Below, in pieces: positions 53,810 through 61,682 of a stretch of DNA of 64,000 bases (position 1 is its first letter; every line of letters starts with the position of its first letter). This DNA is from Io17-Chloro-G2 sp965226825 (lineage in GTDB: Bacteria; Chloroflexota; Dehalococcoidia; Lucifugimonadales; UBA3495), in the NCBI GenBank assembly GCA_965226825.1, contig CBDDED010000003.1, forward strand, positions 372,001 to 436,000, read 5' to 3'. Made by a program: the position numbers and the translations under genes. The notes under the pieces are model-generated. The model did no database searches. It saw only the letters and a list, made by a program, of their open reading frames with translations, and was not told where the DNA came from.

Positions 53810-54370
53810 TTACTGCCGCCGGCGGAACAGCCGCCAGACTGGGGTGGTGAAGCCCGGAAGCAAATCGCCGCCGTCCAGCGTTTCATCCTCGCCAAGGGTT
53901 TCGGGTATAGCGCCTGGCCGGTGTACGGTGATGGAGGTGGACACGGGGTCGGCGACCCAAACTTCCCGTGAGTCGTAACTGAGCCACATCGCGGCCTTGG
54001 CGGCCATTTCCGGGTTGGAATTACTCGGAGATTTCACCTCTACCGCCAGGTCGGGAGCAAACTCCGGGTAACCCCGCAAACCGACAGGAACGCGGCCCGG
54101 CGCAATCCAGGAAATGTCCGGAGCACGGACGGTGTCGGGGTCCCGCTCCAAACGGTAGCCGGGTTCGCCCGCACTGGGGGCGCCGAAGTCGTGGGATTCG
54201 GCATAGTGAGCGAGAGCGTAGTCGATTCTGCTCACCACTTCACCGTGAGAGTATCCTGGAGGCATTTTTTCAACCAACACTCCGCGAATAAGCTCGTACC
54301 GGCTGCCGTCGCGGGGCATCAGCAACAGTTCGTCTGCGGTTATCAATTCCCGTTTGGTAGTCATTGGCAT
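53810..54370 (-). CDS. Uma2-family (DUF820) PD-(D/E)xK nuclease-like protein
   Basis: A protein of about 186 residues. ITADELLLMPRDGSRYELIRGVLVEKMPP is the typical DUF820/Uma2 opening. APDISWIAPGR and PDLAVEVKSPSNSNPEMAAKAAMWLSYDSREVWVADP contain the PD...EVK restriction-endonuclease-like catalytic pattern. Uma2 genes are numerous in cyanobacteria and Chloroflexi; their biological role is unclear. ATG 54370 or 54364 are both possible starts; an upstream ATG at 54418 adds residues without similarity. It stands alone, upstream of a dispersed hairpin repeat. Confidence 0.85.
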   Translation of the reverse strand: MPMTTKRELITADELLLMPRDGSRYELIRGVLVEKMPPGYSHGEVVSRIDYALAHYAESHDFGAPSAGEPGYRLERDPDTVRAPDISWIAPGRVPVGLRGYPEFAPDLAVEVKSPSNSNPEMAAKAAMWLSYDSREVWVADPVSTSITVHRPGAIPETLGEDETLDGGDLLPGFTTPVWRLFRRRQ

Positions 54371-54811
54371 TGCACCGGCCAGGCAGTGTGCATTCAGGCG
54401 CAGGCCCGATTCTAGCATACAGCTATGGTCGGTCTCCGGCGGTTGTACGTCTCTCGCCCTGCCACAATCAATGAGCCGCGCCGCCTAGCCGGCTCTTGCG
54501 CTGATTTTGTGACCCCTCGCGTTCCTGAACATATCCGCACTCCCAACCCTGCCAACTAGGAATCCTCTGAACAAGTCGGGAACGACGGCGATCCTCTGTT
54601 GGAATCGTGCCTAGCTAGGGCGTGGTCTGGGGCAATCCAACAACTTATTCAGAGGTTTCCTAGCAGCTCCCAGGTGACTTCGCCCAGCCGCCGCCCTGTG
54701 TGCCTCTGCCTTCCCCCCGGCTGTGATAAACTTCTGGCTGCGCCGGCTTATGGCGCAATGTGCCTGGGATTCCTACCCACCCCGACCACCCGCGTATTGG
54801 AGGTTGTTTCC
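54371..54811. other. Intergenic region holding repeat copy B
   Basis: These 441 bases lie between divergent genes. They contain the 108-base hairpin repeat (54556-54663) and the GGAGG ribosome-binding site (54799-54803) of the Xsc-like gene. I see no reading frame with similarity to known proteins and no clear promoter pair. Confidence 0.6.
54556..54663. repeat. Hairpin-forming dispersed repeat (MITE-like), copy B
   Basis: This element matches the one at 30325-30432 with few differences over 108 bases. The ends are near-perfect inverted repeats: CTAGGAATCCTCTGAA at the left and TTCAGAGGTTTCCTAG at the right (one mismatch in 16). Inner arms (TGTTGGAATCGTGCC against GGGGCAATCCAACA) extend the pairing toward CTAGCTAG at the tip. 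There is no obvious duplicated flank here. Confidence 0.8.
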
Positions 54812-56509
54812 TTGCCCCAACGAATGAAAGCCGGCGAGGCAGTCATCGAACTTCTTCGGCAGGAAGGCGTCACCCACATTTTCGGCATTGTCGGTTCGTC
54901 CTTCCTGGATATCCTGGACCCTCTCTATGACCGTGACGATGTTCAGTTCGTGGGTGTGCGCCACGAGCAAGGCGCTGCCCTGATGGCTGACGGGTTCAGC
55001 CGGGTTTCCGGTAAGCCCAGCGTGTGTTTGGTAACCAACGGGCCCGGCGTGCTCAACCTGACCTATGGCATCGGATCTGCCTTCGTTGCCCATTCGCCGG
55101 TGGTAGTCCTGGCGCCCTCCGCATCGCGGGATCACCAGTACCGAGACTCAACCCAGGAATTTGACCAGGTGGCGCTATTCGCACCGATCACCAAGGCGGC
55201 ATTCCCTATCAACAAGATCGAGCGCCTGCCCGACGCCCTGCGTCACGCGTTCCGGGTCGCTACATCGGGCAAAATGGGCCCCGTCCTGTTGGACATTCCC
55301 AGGGACCTGCTGCCTGGAGCCGAGTTGGACGTGGACCTATCGCCGCCGGACACCTACCGCTCGGGGCAGACCCGGTCCAGGGGAGACCGGGATCTTGTAG
55401 AAAAGGCCGCCAGGGTCATGCTGTCTGCCCGGAATCCGGTGATTCTCGCCGGCGGCGGAGTCCAGTGGAGCAACGCCGCAGAGGAAGTCACCGCCGCGGC
55501 TGAGCTCTTGGGCGCACCCATCGTCACATCCTATGGTCGGGCCGACGCAGTGCCTAGTGACCATCCCAACTTCCTCGGCCACTTGGGCCGCTTGGGCTCG
55601 GAAGAGGGCGCCGAGGCTATCCGGATGGCGGATGCGATTCTCGCTGTCGGCACCCGGATGGGCCAGTCAACGTCCTTTTTCGACCACCGGTTCATTCAAC
55701 CGGGGGTGCCCATCGTCCAGATTGAAATAGACCCCAGGGAAATCGGCCGCAACTACCCGGTGGCCGTGGGAATCGAAGGCGATGCCAAGGCCGTGATGGC
55801 GGAATTGAACGGCCAGTTTAAGGCGGCGGAGCCCCGGCCCAACCAGGAATGGGTGTCGGAGATTCGCGACTGGTCTACTCGCCGGCAAGCCCGCCTGGAA
55901 GCCGAAGGCCGGCTGTCATCCCTGCCCGTAAAGCCGCAACGGGTCTACGCCGAACTCCGTAAGGTCATTCCCCGGGACGCGATAGTCGCCCTCGACGCTG
56001 GCCTTGCGCCAAACTTCGGCCAGGACCGCTTGAACTTTTACCAGCCCCGCAGCCTCATGACCTCTCTGGACCTGGGGGGGTTGGGGTTCAGCTTCCCGGC
56101 GTCCTTGGGGGCCAAGTTCGCCGCTCCCGACCGTCCGGTTATAAACTTCAACGGCGATGGCGGCTTTCTGTTCAACGCCCAGGAGTTCGAAACGGCGGTG
56201 CGTTATGGCCTGAACGTGGTGACCGTGATAATGAACAACAGTTGCTGGGGGTCGGAAAAAGCCTACCAGCGCTACGCTTTTAACGAGAGGTATGTGGGAG
56301 CCGACACCGTCAATCCTCGGTTCGACAAGTACGCCGAGCTTTTCGGCGGCAACGGTTTTTTTGTGGAGCGGCCCGAGGACATCGGAGACGCCATGCTGGA
56401 AGCCCTGAAGGCGGACGGCCCGAGCATCATCGAGATTATCACGGATCCCGACGAGATGCCCCGACCCGCCAGGTTGGCCGATGTCCAGGCCCCCCAACCC
56501 GGGTCTTAG
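54812..56509 (+). CDS. Thiamine diphosphate enzyme, sulfoacetaldehyde acetyltransferase/acetolactate synthase-like
   Basis: A 565-residue ThDP enzyme with the POX/ALS three-domain layout. The N-terminal Pyr domain has GIVGSSFLDILDPLYD and the cofactor-activating Glu (about E52, RHEQGAALMADGFSR), then TNGPGVLNLTYGIGSAF. The C-terminal PP domain has GDGGFLFNAQEFETAVRYGLNVVTVIMNN. The late NNSCWGSEKAYQRYAFNERYVGADTVNPRF segment resembles the WGAEK-type stretch of Xsc, which converts sulfoacetaldehyde and phosphate to acetyl phosphate and sulfite. No pta or sulfite exporter is nearby, so the substrate is open. TTG 54812 is chosen because GGAGG lies eight bases upstream; ATG 54824 is an alternative. 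Confidence 0.75.
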   Translation: MPQRMKAGEAVIELLRQEGVTHIFGIVGSSFLDILDPLYDRDDVQFVGVRHEQGAALMADGFSRVSGKPSVCLVTNGPGVLNLTYGIGSAFVAHSPVVVLAPSASRDHQYRDSTQEFDQVALFAPITKAAFPINKIERLPDALRHAFRVATSGKMGPVLLDIPRDLLPGAELDVDLSPPDTYRSGQTRSRGDRDLVEKAARVMLSARNPVILAGGGVQWSNAAEEVTAAAELLGAPIVTSYGRADAVPSDHPNFLGHLGRLGSEEGAEAIRMADAILAVGTRMGQSTSFFDHRFIQPGVPIVQIEIDPREIGRNYPVAVGIEGDAKAVMAELNGQFKAAEPRPNQEWVSEIRDWSTRRQARLEAEGRLSSLPVKPQRVYAELRKVIPRDAIVALDAGLAPNFGQDRLNFYQPRSLMTSLDLGGLGFSFPASLGAKFAAPDRPVINFNGDGGFLFNAQEFETAVRYGLNVVTVIMNNSCWGSEKAYQRYAFNERYVGADTVNPRFDKYAELFGGNGFFVERPEDIGDAMLEALKADGPSIIEIITDPDEMPRPARLADVQAPQPGS

Positions 56510-56562
56510 GGAAGACTAGCCCAGGTCTAAAGGACAAGACGACCTCAGGGGACGCAAAAGTT

Positions 56563-56901
56563 TTGGAACAACCGATACTGGCCAAAGAAGTGGACATCGA
56601 AGGCGACGCCATCGTTATTCTGTGGAACGACGGCCATCGCGGCATCTATCCCCACCGATACCTGCGGCTACGCTGCCAGTGCGCCAACTGTGTCGATGAA
56701 ATGAGCGGCAACCCCAGGCTGGACCCGGATTCGGTGCCACAGGAGGTGCGGGCGGTTGACCAGATGCCGGTAGGCAACTACGCCGTGCAGTTCCTATGGA
56801 GCGATGCCCACTACACCGGCCTGTATCCCTTCCGGTTCCTGCGTTCCGTCTGCACCTGCATCGCATGCAACCAGGCCCGGAGCGAGACCCCGGCAGTGTA
56901 G
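56563..56901 (+). CDS. DUF971 (gamma-butyrobetaine hydroxylase-like N-terminal) protein
   Basis: A 112-residue protein with the DUF971 pattern: AIVILWNDGHRGIYPHRYLRLRCQCANC in the first half and NYAVQFLWSDAHYTGLYPFRFLRSVCTC in the second. CQC-ANC and CTC-IAC cysteine groups could bind zinc or an iron-sulphur cluster. The domain is found alone, next to or fused with Mrp-type iron-sulphur carriers, and at the N-terminus of carnitine-synthesis dioxygenases. No Mrp is near here. It starts at TTG 56563, 53 bases after the ThDP enzyme on the same strand, so probably in one transcript with it. Confidence 0.85.
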   Translation: MEQPILAKEVDIEGDAIVILWNDGHRGIYPHRYLRLRCQCANCVDEMSGNPRLDPDSVPQEVRAVDQMPVGNYAVQFLWSDAHYTGLYPFRFLRSVCTCIACNQARSETPAV

Positions 56902-56999
56902 CCAAGCCTGCCCACCGGATGCAAAACGAAATGCTGGACTGCCGAGCCGGAGGCCGCCGAACAGGACGCCCTCTTTCCCCAGACACCTACCAACCGGTC

Positions 57000-57224
57000 C
57001 TATTCAGACTCCGGTCGGCGGTCGTAAGACCGCAATGGTTTGGCATTGGAGTGCTTGAGTTTGGGGGCCGTGAAAGAGTTGGATTTGAAGGAAAACGTGG
57101 ACAGTTGCCTCCGCCCCGGCTTTCCGCATGAGGCGCAAAGCGCGGGCTCGTCGGCTTGGGCAATCGCACGCAATAGCTGATATTCCTCGCCGCAGCTGGC
57201 GCAGTAATACTCGTAGATTGGCAT
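57000..57224 (-). CDS. FmdB-family zinc-ribbon protein
   Basis: A 74-residue protein starting MPIYEYYCASCGEEYQLLRAI, the exact FmdB/regulatory-protein zinc-ribbon signature. CASC (8-11) and CASC near residue 33 form the two zinc knuckles. The C-terminal half is basic and polar (NSFTAPKLKHSNAKPLRSYD). FmdB was described as a regulator of formamidase, but most members have no known role. The ATG at 57224 has AGGAGGAGG just upstream, which fixes the start; longer in-frame extensions upstream are not supported. Confidence 0.9.
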   Translation of the reverse strand: MPIYEYYCASCGEEYQLLRAIAQADEPALCASCGKPGRRQLSTFSFKSNSFTAPKLKHSNAKPLRSYDRRPESE

Positions 57225-57242
57225 GACCTCCTCCTTTCCGGG

Positions 57243-57262
57243 ATTATATACTCTATATATTA
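57243..57262. promoter_or_regulatory. AT-rich divergent promoter region between fmdB-like and FAD oxidoreductase genes
   Basis: A 20-base AT stretch contains TATAAT on the minus strand (57248-57243) and TATACT on the plus strand (57247-57252). Neither has a convincing -35 box at 16-18 bases. The 123-base gap must hold promoters for both divergent genes. Confidence 0.35.
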
Positions 57263-57347
57263 TGGCCGCTTTGGCGCAGGTTGTGCCGCGGCAAGTGGAT
57301 TGTGTCCCCAATCTTTTTTCGCTTGATACTAGCTGGAGGAAACAGCA

Positions 57348-58490
57348 ATGGCCTATACCGGCCGCGTGGTTGGCGAAGTAGTTATCGTGGGCGGCGGAGT
57401 CGCCGGATGCGCAACGGCGTACTACCTGGCAAAGGCGGGTTTTAAGTCGATCATCGTAGAACCTGGAGACCTGGCCGGCCATGCCTCCGGGTTTGCCGTC
57501 GGCTCGTTAACCCCCGTGGATGGTCATGGTATACCCGGACCACTGAGCTCCCTTTCGATGGAATCATTCCGGATGCACCGCGGTTTGCCCGAGGAGCTTG
57601 CGGAAGCCTCGGGTATCGATTATGAATACCGGGTTGCATCCCACATTACGGTGGCGCTTGAGGAATCGGCAATCCCGCAATTGGAGGAATCATTCGCCCT
57701 GTATTCGGCGGCATCGGCCCACGGGTTTGAGGCGCGCCGATTGGACCCCGACGAGGCTCGCCGGCTGGAACCCCGGCTCTCCCCCAAGGTGATTCAAGCC
57801 TTGTACACTAAGGGTGCCCTGGCATTGGACAGCTACAAGTTCACGTTGAGTCTGGCCGAGGCCGCCCAGAGCATGGGAGCCACGGTGCTCCGGGGGACCG
57901 TTAGGGGATTGGAAACCGCCGGTGGCCGCATCAACCGGGTCTTATTGGATGGCAATGAGGTCTCCTGTGACGCCGTCGTTTTGGCGATGGGCCCGTGGTC
58001 TCGAAAGGCTGAGTCTTGGTTGGACGTCTACATCCCGGTGGACCCGCTAAAGGGGGAAATTCTGCGAATTCGCCCTCCCGGGCCTCCCCTGGAGCATGAC
58101 TTTTTCGGGGGCCGCAGCGCAATGTACACCAAACCCGACGGCTTGGTCTGGTGCGGCACCACCGAGGATTGGAGTGGATTCGACATCCGTTCCCTGGAGG
58201 CCACCCGGAACACCATCGTTCAATGGGCGGACGCCGTCCTGCCGGGCGTGGGCCAGGGTGAATTGATGCTGCACACCGCCTGCCTGAGGCCGGTCACCCC
58301 GGACTGGCTGCCTATCATCGGCAAACTGCCGGGATACGAAAACCTGGTGGTAGTCACCGGGGCCGGCAAAAAGGGGATTCTGTTGGGGCCGGGCATGGGC
58401 AAAGCCGCCGCAGACATCATCGCCAACGGAGGCACCGACTTGTCAGTGGCTGAACTTGGCCCGGAGCGGTTTGTCCAACCTTCCCGGTGA
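57348..58490 (+). CDS. FAD-dependent oxidoreductase (DAO/glycine oxidase-like)
   Basis: A 380-residue DAO-superfamily flavoenzyme. EVVIVGGGVAGCATAYYLAKAG (from residue 10) binds the ADP part of FAD, with the family's ExGDLAGHASG-like loop (EPGDLAGHASGFAVG) following. The middle substrate domain has LSPKVIQALYTKGALALDSYKFTLSLAEAAQSMGATVLRG. The C-terminal CLRPVTPDWLPIIGKLPGYENLVVVTGAGKKGILLGPGMGKAAADII motif closes the FAD site. Related enzymes oxidise glycine, sarcosine or D-amino acids; the substrate here is unknown. GGAGGAAACAGCA precedes the ATG. Confidence 0.87.
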   Translation: MAYTGRVVGEVVIVGGGVAGCATAYYLAKAGFKSIIVEPGDLAGHASGFAVGSLTPVDGHGIPGPLSSLSMESFRMHRGLPEELAEASGIDYEYRVASHITVALEESAIPQLEESFALYSAASAHGFEARRLDPDEARRLEPRLSPKVIQALYTKGALALDSYKFTLSLAEAAQSMGATVLRGTVRGLETAGGRINRVLLDGNEVSCDAVVLAMGPWSRKAESWLDVYIPVDPLKGEILRIRPPGPPLEHDFFGGRSAMYTKPDGLVWCGTTEDWSGFDIRSLEATRNTIVQWADAVLPGVGQGELMLHTACLRPVTPDWLPIIGKLPGYENLVVVTGAGKKGILLGPGMGKAAADIIANGGTDLSVAELGPERFVQPSR

Positions 58491-59104
58491 CCTGTGCCGC
58501 GAGTTAGCGCCTTGTCACGGCAGAGCCGAAAAACCCACATCGGGCCCGGCTCCTGGGGGTGGGCGCCCCACCCACCATCATCCCCTACGCGCTAGGAATC
58601 CAGACTCCAACCCCCCAACCTTCAGCCATCCCCACCGCCCCAGGAATCCAGGTCCCGACCCACCCCCGACCCTTAGTCATCCCCCATCGCACCAGGAATC
58701 CAAAGCCCCTACCTGCCCTCTGTCATCCCCACCGCAACCGGAATACACACGCCTCCCAGCCCCCGTCATCCTCGCCGCAGCGGGGATCCAGAGCCCTTTC
58801 TCCCATCCAACCTGATGCGGGTTCGCGGGAATGGTGCATGTGGGAAGTCTGCCTGTCCACCCATCGCCCGTTTGAAGCCATAACCGCCGTGGCGTATGAG
58901 CAGGTCCCTCGAATCCCGCTATGGAAGACATGGCGGAGTGGATTAAAAGACAATTGCAACAACCCCGAACGATGACGATCATCGTTGACGGCTGGCCGGG
59001 CCGTTGCTACCATCCTCAAGTTGAAACGGTCTCCGGAGGCGTCTCCGTAGCGGGCCGTCGCCAAAAACCACCCCCTCTTCACCCAGCGCCATTAGGAGTG
59101 ATCA
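58491..59104. other. Non-coding, C-rich intergenic region with degenerate tandem repeats
   Basis: This 614-base stretch is the largest gene-free interval. Its first half is C-rich and carries five imperfect repeat units (58578-58790). The second half has no repeats; ATCAATG at 59101 begins the next gene after ATTAGGAGTG, a good ribosome-binding site. Open frames here have strongly biased composition (Pro, His, Arg) and no family similarity. Confidence 0.7.
58578..58790. repeat. Five degenerate dRS3-like repeat units in tandem
   Basis: Each unit reads roughly TCATCCCC...CGC...AGGAATCCA, beginning near 58578, 58627, 58677, 58723 and 58766 (period 43-50). The last unit still has an inverted repeat, ATCCTCGCC against GCGGGGAT, followed by CCAGAGCCC. 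This resembles the 'CGTCATyCCCGC...GCGGGrATCCAG' short repeats scattered in many bacterial genomes. Drift increases toward the other units. Confidence 0.7.
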
Positions 59105-61450
59105 ATGACCAGTTCATCTTCAGCCGTAACGTCTGCATCCGGCGCCCTTCGAGACACCCGGGTTGTGGAATTTGGTCAGTATATTCCCGGCCCCCTGTTG
59201 GGCATGTTGTTGGCTGACCAGGGAGCAGAGGTGATCAAGGTCGAACGCCCCGGCGGTGACCCGGGCCGCGCCGAGCCGGCCTTCGCTACCTGGAACCGGG
59301 GCAAACGTTCGATGGTCCTAGACCTGAAGTCCGCCGAGGGTCAGCGGTCGGCCCGGGAATTGGTTGCTACGGCGGACGTGCTTATCGAGAACTTTCGACC
59401 CGGGGTTGCCAACCGGTTGGGGATCGGATTTCCAGAGCTTTCCCAGTCAAACCCCGGATTGGTCTATTGTTCCCTGCCGGGATTCGGTGAAGACAGCCCG
59501 CGCCGGGACCAACAGGGATGGGAACCTATCATTGGGGCAGCCACCGGGGCCTATTCCGCGGTGGAAGGAGACCCGGACCCGCTGTACCTCCCCTTGCCCG
59601 TGGCCAGCACTTTCGCCGCTATCCTGGGATCTGTGTCTGTGACCATGGCCCTGGTGGCTCGGGACCGCACCGGCGCCGGGCAACGGATTGAAGTGCCTAT
59701 GTACAACGCCATGTTCTCGGCGATGGGCAGGCACCTGGTCAAGCTCCACAATTTTGAATCGCCGGACCTGTTCATGCTGCCCCGGATGATTATGGCCCGC
59801 CAATACGAGTGCGCCGACGGGCGGTGGGTCCAGAACCACGGCATGTACCAACGGTTTGTGGGCCAGTTCCTGGAGGCGTCGGGGCGTCAGGAATGGTTCG
59901 ATGAGCTGATGGACTCCTACGGCAAACCCCTGGACCAGGCGGCGGGCGCAATGTGGCTGGAGCGATTCCAAAGCGTCTTTCGCGAAAGGACTGCCAAAGA
60001 ATGGGAGGACGCCATCAACGCGGCCGGCGGGGCCTGCACCATCTGCAAGACCATCGACGAATGGCTGGTCCACGAACACGCCATCGCCGCGAAAATGGTA
60101 GTCGACATTGATGACGCCGAACACGGTCCTATGAAGCAACCGGGAGTCCAGGTCAGGCTTCGCGGCACTCCGGGTGCAATCCAGGGACGAGCTCCCACGT
60201 TGGGGGAGCACACCGGGGAAGTCCTTGCCGAACTCAACGCCGGAAAAAGACCGGCCCCCCAACCCTCCGCAACCACCGTAAACGCCGGCGTGATGAGCGT
60301 GCTGGAAGGGGTCAGGGTGCTCGACCTAGCCATTGTCCTGGCGGGCCCTACCTGCGGCCGCACCCTGGGTGAGTTCGGGGCTGACGTGATCAAGATCGAC
60401 GACCCTTCCCGCCCCTACGACGCGGCCGGCAACGTGGACGTAAACCGCGGCAAGCGCAGCATCCAGTTGGACCTGAAGAGCGAGCGGGGCAAGGAAGTTT
60501 TCTGGAAATTGGTGGATTCTGCCGACGTGGTGGTGGAAAACAACCGCAAAGGCGCAATGGAACGCATGGGTTTGGGCTATGAGGAGGTCAGCCGTCGCAA
60601 GCCCACCATCGTCTACGCGTCTTTGAACGCCTTTGGCTACGACGGCCCCTGGAGCCAGCGCCCCGGTTGGGAACAGTTGGCGCAGGCCACCAGCGGCATT
60701 CAGGTGCGCCGCGGCGGCCGTGATGCCGCCCCCAAGCTGCTGCCCTACCCCATGAACGACTACGGCACGGGGTTGCTGGGAGCCTACGCCGTCGCTCTGG
60801 CCCTCCACGAGCGCAACCGCACCGGAAAGGGGCAGTCGGTTGACAGCGGCCTCACCCTGACCGCCTGCCTGCTGCAATCTCCATATTTTCTGGACTACCA
60901 GGGCTACCGTAGGAAGGAACCCGAAGGCCTCGGTTTGAGAGGCATTTCGGCCCTTTCCCGCCTCTATGCCGCCGCTGACGGCTGGCTCTACCTCCACTGC
61001 CCCGGGGAAGCTGACTGGGCCAGGATGACCCGCCTGAACGAGTTTGCACCCTTGGCCGGTGATTCCAGGTTCCTTACCGAAAATGACCGGCAGCAAAACA
61101 ACAACGATTTAAGCGATGAGCTCGAAAGGACGTTCAGCTTTAAGAACCGCAGTGAATGGGTGGGCCTTTTGCAATCTGCCGGCGTGAGCGCCGCGGAGAA
61201 CGTTTCGATAGAGGATTACCGGGATGATCCCTACGTGCGCCAGGCCGGGTTGATCGTCACCCGAGACCATCCCGGCCGCGGTTTAACCGACCACCTGGGT
61301 CCAACTGCGGTCCTCACCGGCACCCCCATGCGCCTGGGCCGCACCACTCCGGTGCTGGGCAGCGAGACCACTGAAATCCTGCAGGAAATCGGATATGCAC
61401 AGTCGGACATCGAATCCCTGATTGCAGCCAGGGTGGCCATCCAAACGTAA
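59105..61450 (+). CDS. Double-length CaiB/BaiF family protein (two fused CoA-transferase domains)
   Basis: A 781-residue protein made of two class III CoA-transferase (CaiB/BaiF) domains in tandem. Half one (about 15-390) has TRVVEFGQYIPGPLLGMLLADQGAEVIKVERPGGDPGR, WNRGKRSMVLDLKS and LIENFRPGVANRLG. Half two (about 397-781) has VLEGVRVLDLAIVLAGPTCGRTLGEFGADVIKIDDP, VNRGKRSIQLDLKSERGKEV and VVENNRKGAMERMG. The catalytic Asp of formyl-CoA transferase (IEVSMQDAV) reads IEVPMYNAM in half one and VDSGLTLTA in half two, so the Asp appears to be missing in both. Acids and CoA donors are unknown. The 3' end is part of a 43-bp tandem duplication. Confidence 0.9.
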   Translation: MTSSSSAVTSASGALRDTRVVEFGQYIPGPLLGMLLADQGAEVIKVERPGGDPGRAEPAFATWNRGKRSMVLDLKSAEGQRSARELVATADVLIENFRPGVANRLGIGFPELSQSNPGLVYCSLPGFGEDSPRRDQQGWEPIIGAATGAYSAVEGDPDPLYLPLPVASTFAAILGSVSVTMALVARDRTGAGQRIEVPMYNAMFSAMGRHLVKLHNFESPDLFMLPRMIMARQYECADGRWVQNHGMYQRFVGQFLEASGRQEWFDELMDSYGKPLDQAAGAMWLERFQSVFRERTAKEWEDAINAAGGACTICKTIDEWLVHEHAIAAKMVVDIDDAEHGPMKQPGVQVRLRGTPGAIQGRAPTLGEHTGEVLAELNAGKRPAPQPSATTVNAGVMSVLEGVRVLDLAIVLAGPTCGRTLGEFGADVIKIDDPSRPYDAAGNVDVNRGKRSIQLDLKSERGKEVFWKLVDSADVVVENNRKGAMERMGLGYEEVSRRKPTIVYASLNAFGYDGPWSQRPGWEQLAQATSGIQVRRGGRDAAPKLLPYPMNDYGTGLLGAYAVALALHERNRTGKGQSVDSGLTLTACLLQSPYFLDYQGYRRKEPEGLGLRGISALSRLYAAADGWLYLHCPGEADWARMTRLNEFAPLAGDSRFLTENDRQQNNNDLSDELERTFSFKNRSEWVGLLQSAGVSAAENVSIEDYRDDPYVRQAGLIVTRDHPGRGLTDHLGPTAVLTGTPMRLGRTTPVLGSETTEILQEIGYAQSDIESLIAARVAIQT

Positions 61451-61550
61451 GCAACATTCAAAGATCGCAGCCAGGGTGGCCATCCAAACGTAAGCAACAT
61501 TCAAAAATTGCAGCCAGGGTGGCCATCCAAACCTGAGGAATCATTCAAAT
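61422..61550. repeat. Three 43-bp tandem repeats across the CaiB/BaiF stop codon
   Basis: Units start at 61422, 61465 and 61508. The first two differ at only two positions; the third has diverged in its last ~17 bases. Unit one contains the final codons (IAARVAIQT) and the TAA of the CoA-transferase-like gene, so the duplication copied the end of the gene into the intergenic space. There are no spacers, so it is not a CRISPR array. Confidence 0.9.
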
Positions 61551-61682
61551 CCGGACCGAATCGTTAAGGCCTAAAACCGGCTGTTCTCACTGTGGCATGG
61601 CCAAACGGCAAGTGATACACTCTAGAATATTCTCGGTCTGAATAGGCGTTCAGGGCGCTCCGTGGATAGAAGGGGGAGTCGC

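Noticed and set aside
54599..54811. Upstream in-frame extension of the Xsc-like gene
   Set aside because: The extra 71 codons run through the hairpin repeat and have no similarity; a good ribosome-binding site marks TTG 54812.
58456..58975. Open frames in the C-rich intergenic region
   Set aside because: They read the degenerate repeats as Pro/His/Arg-rich peptides, lack ribosome-binding sites and resemble nothing known.
61422..61550. Possible CRISPR array
   Set aside because: The three 43-bp units are directly adjacent without unique spacers, and the first unit is part of a coding sequence.
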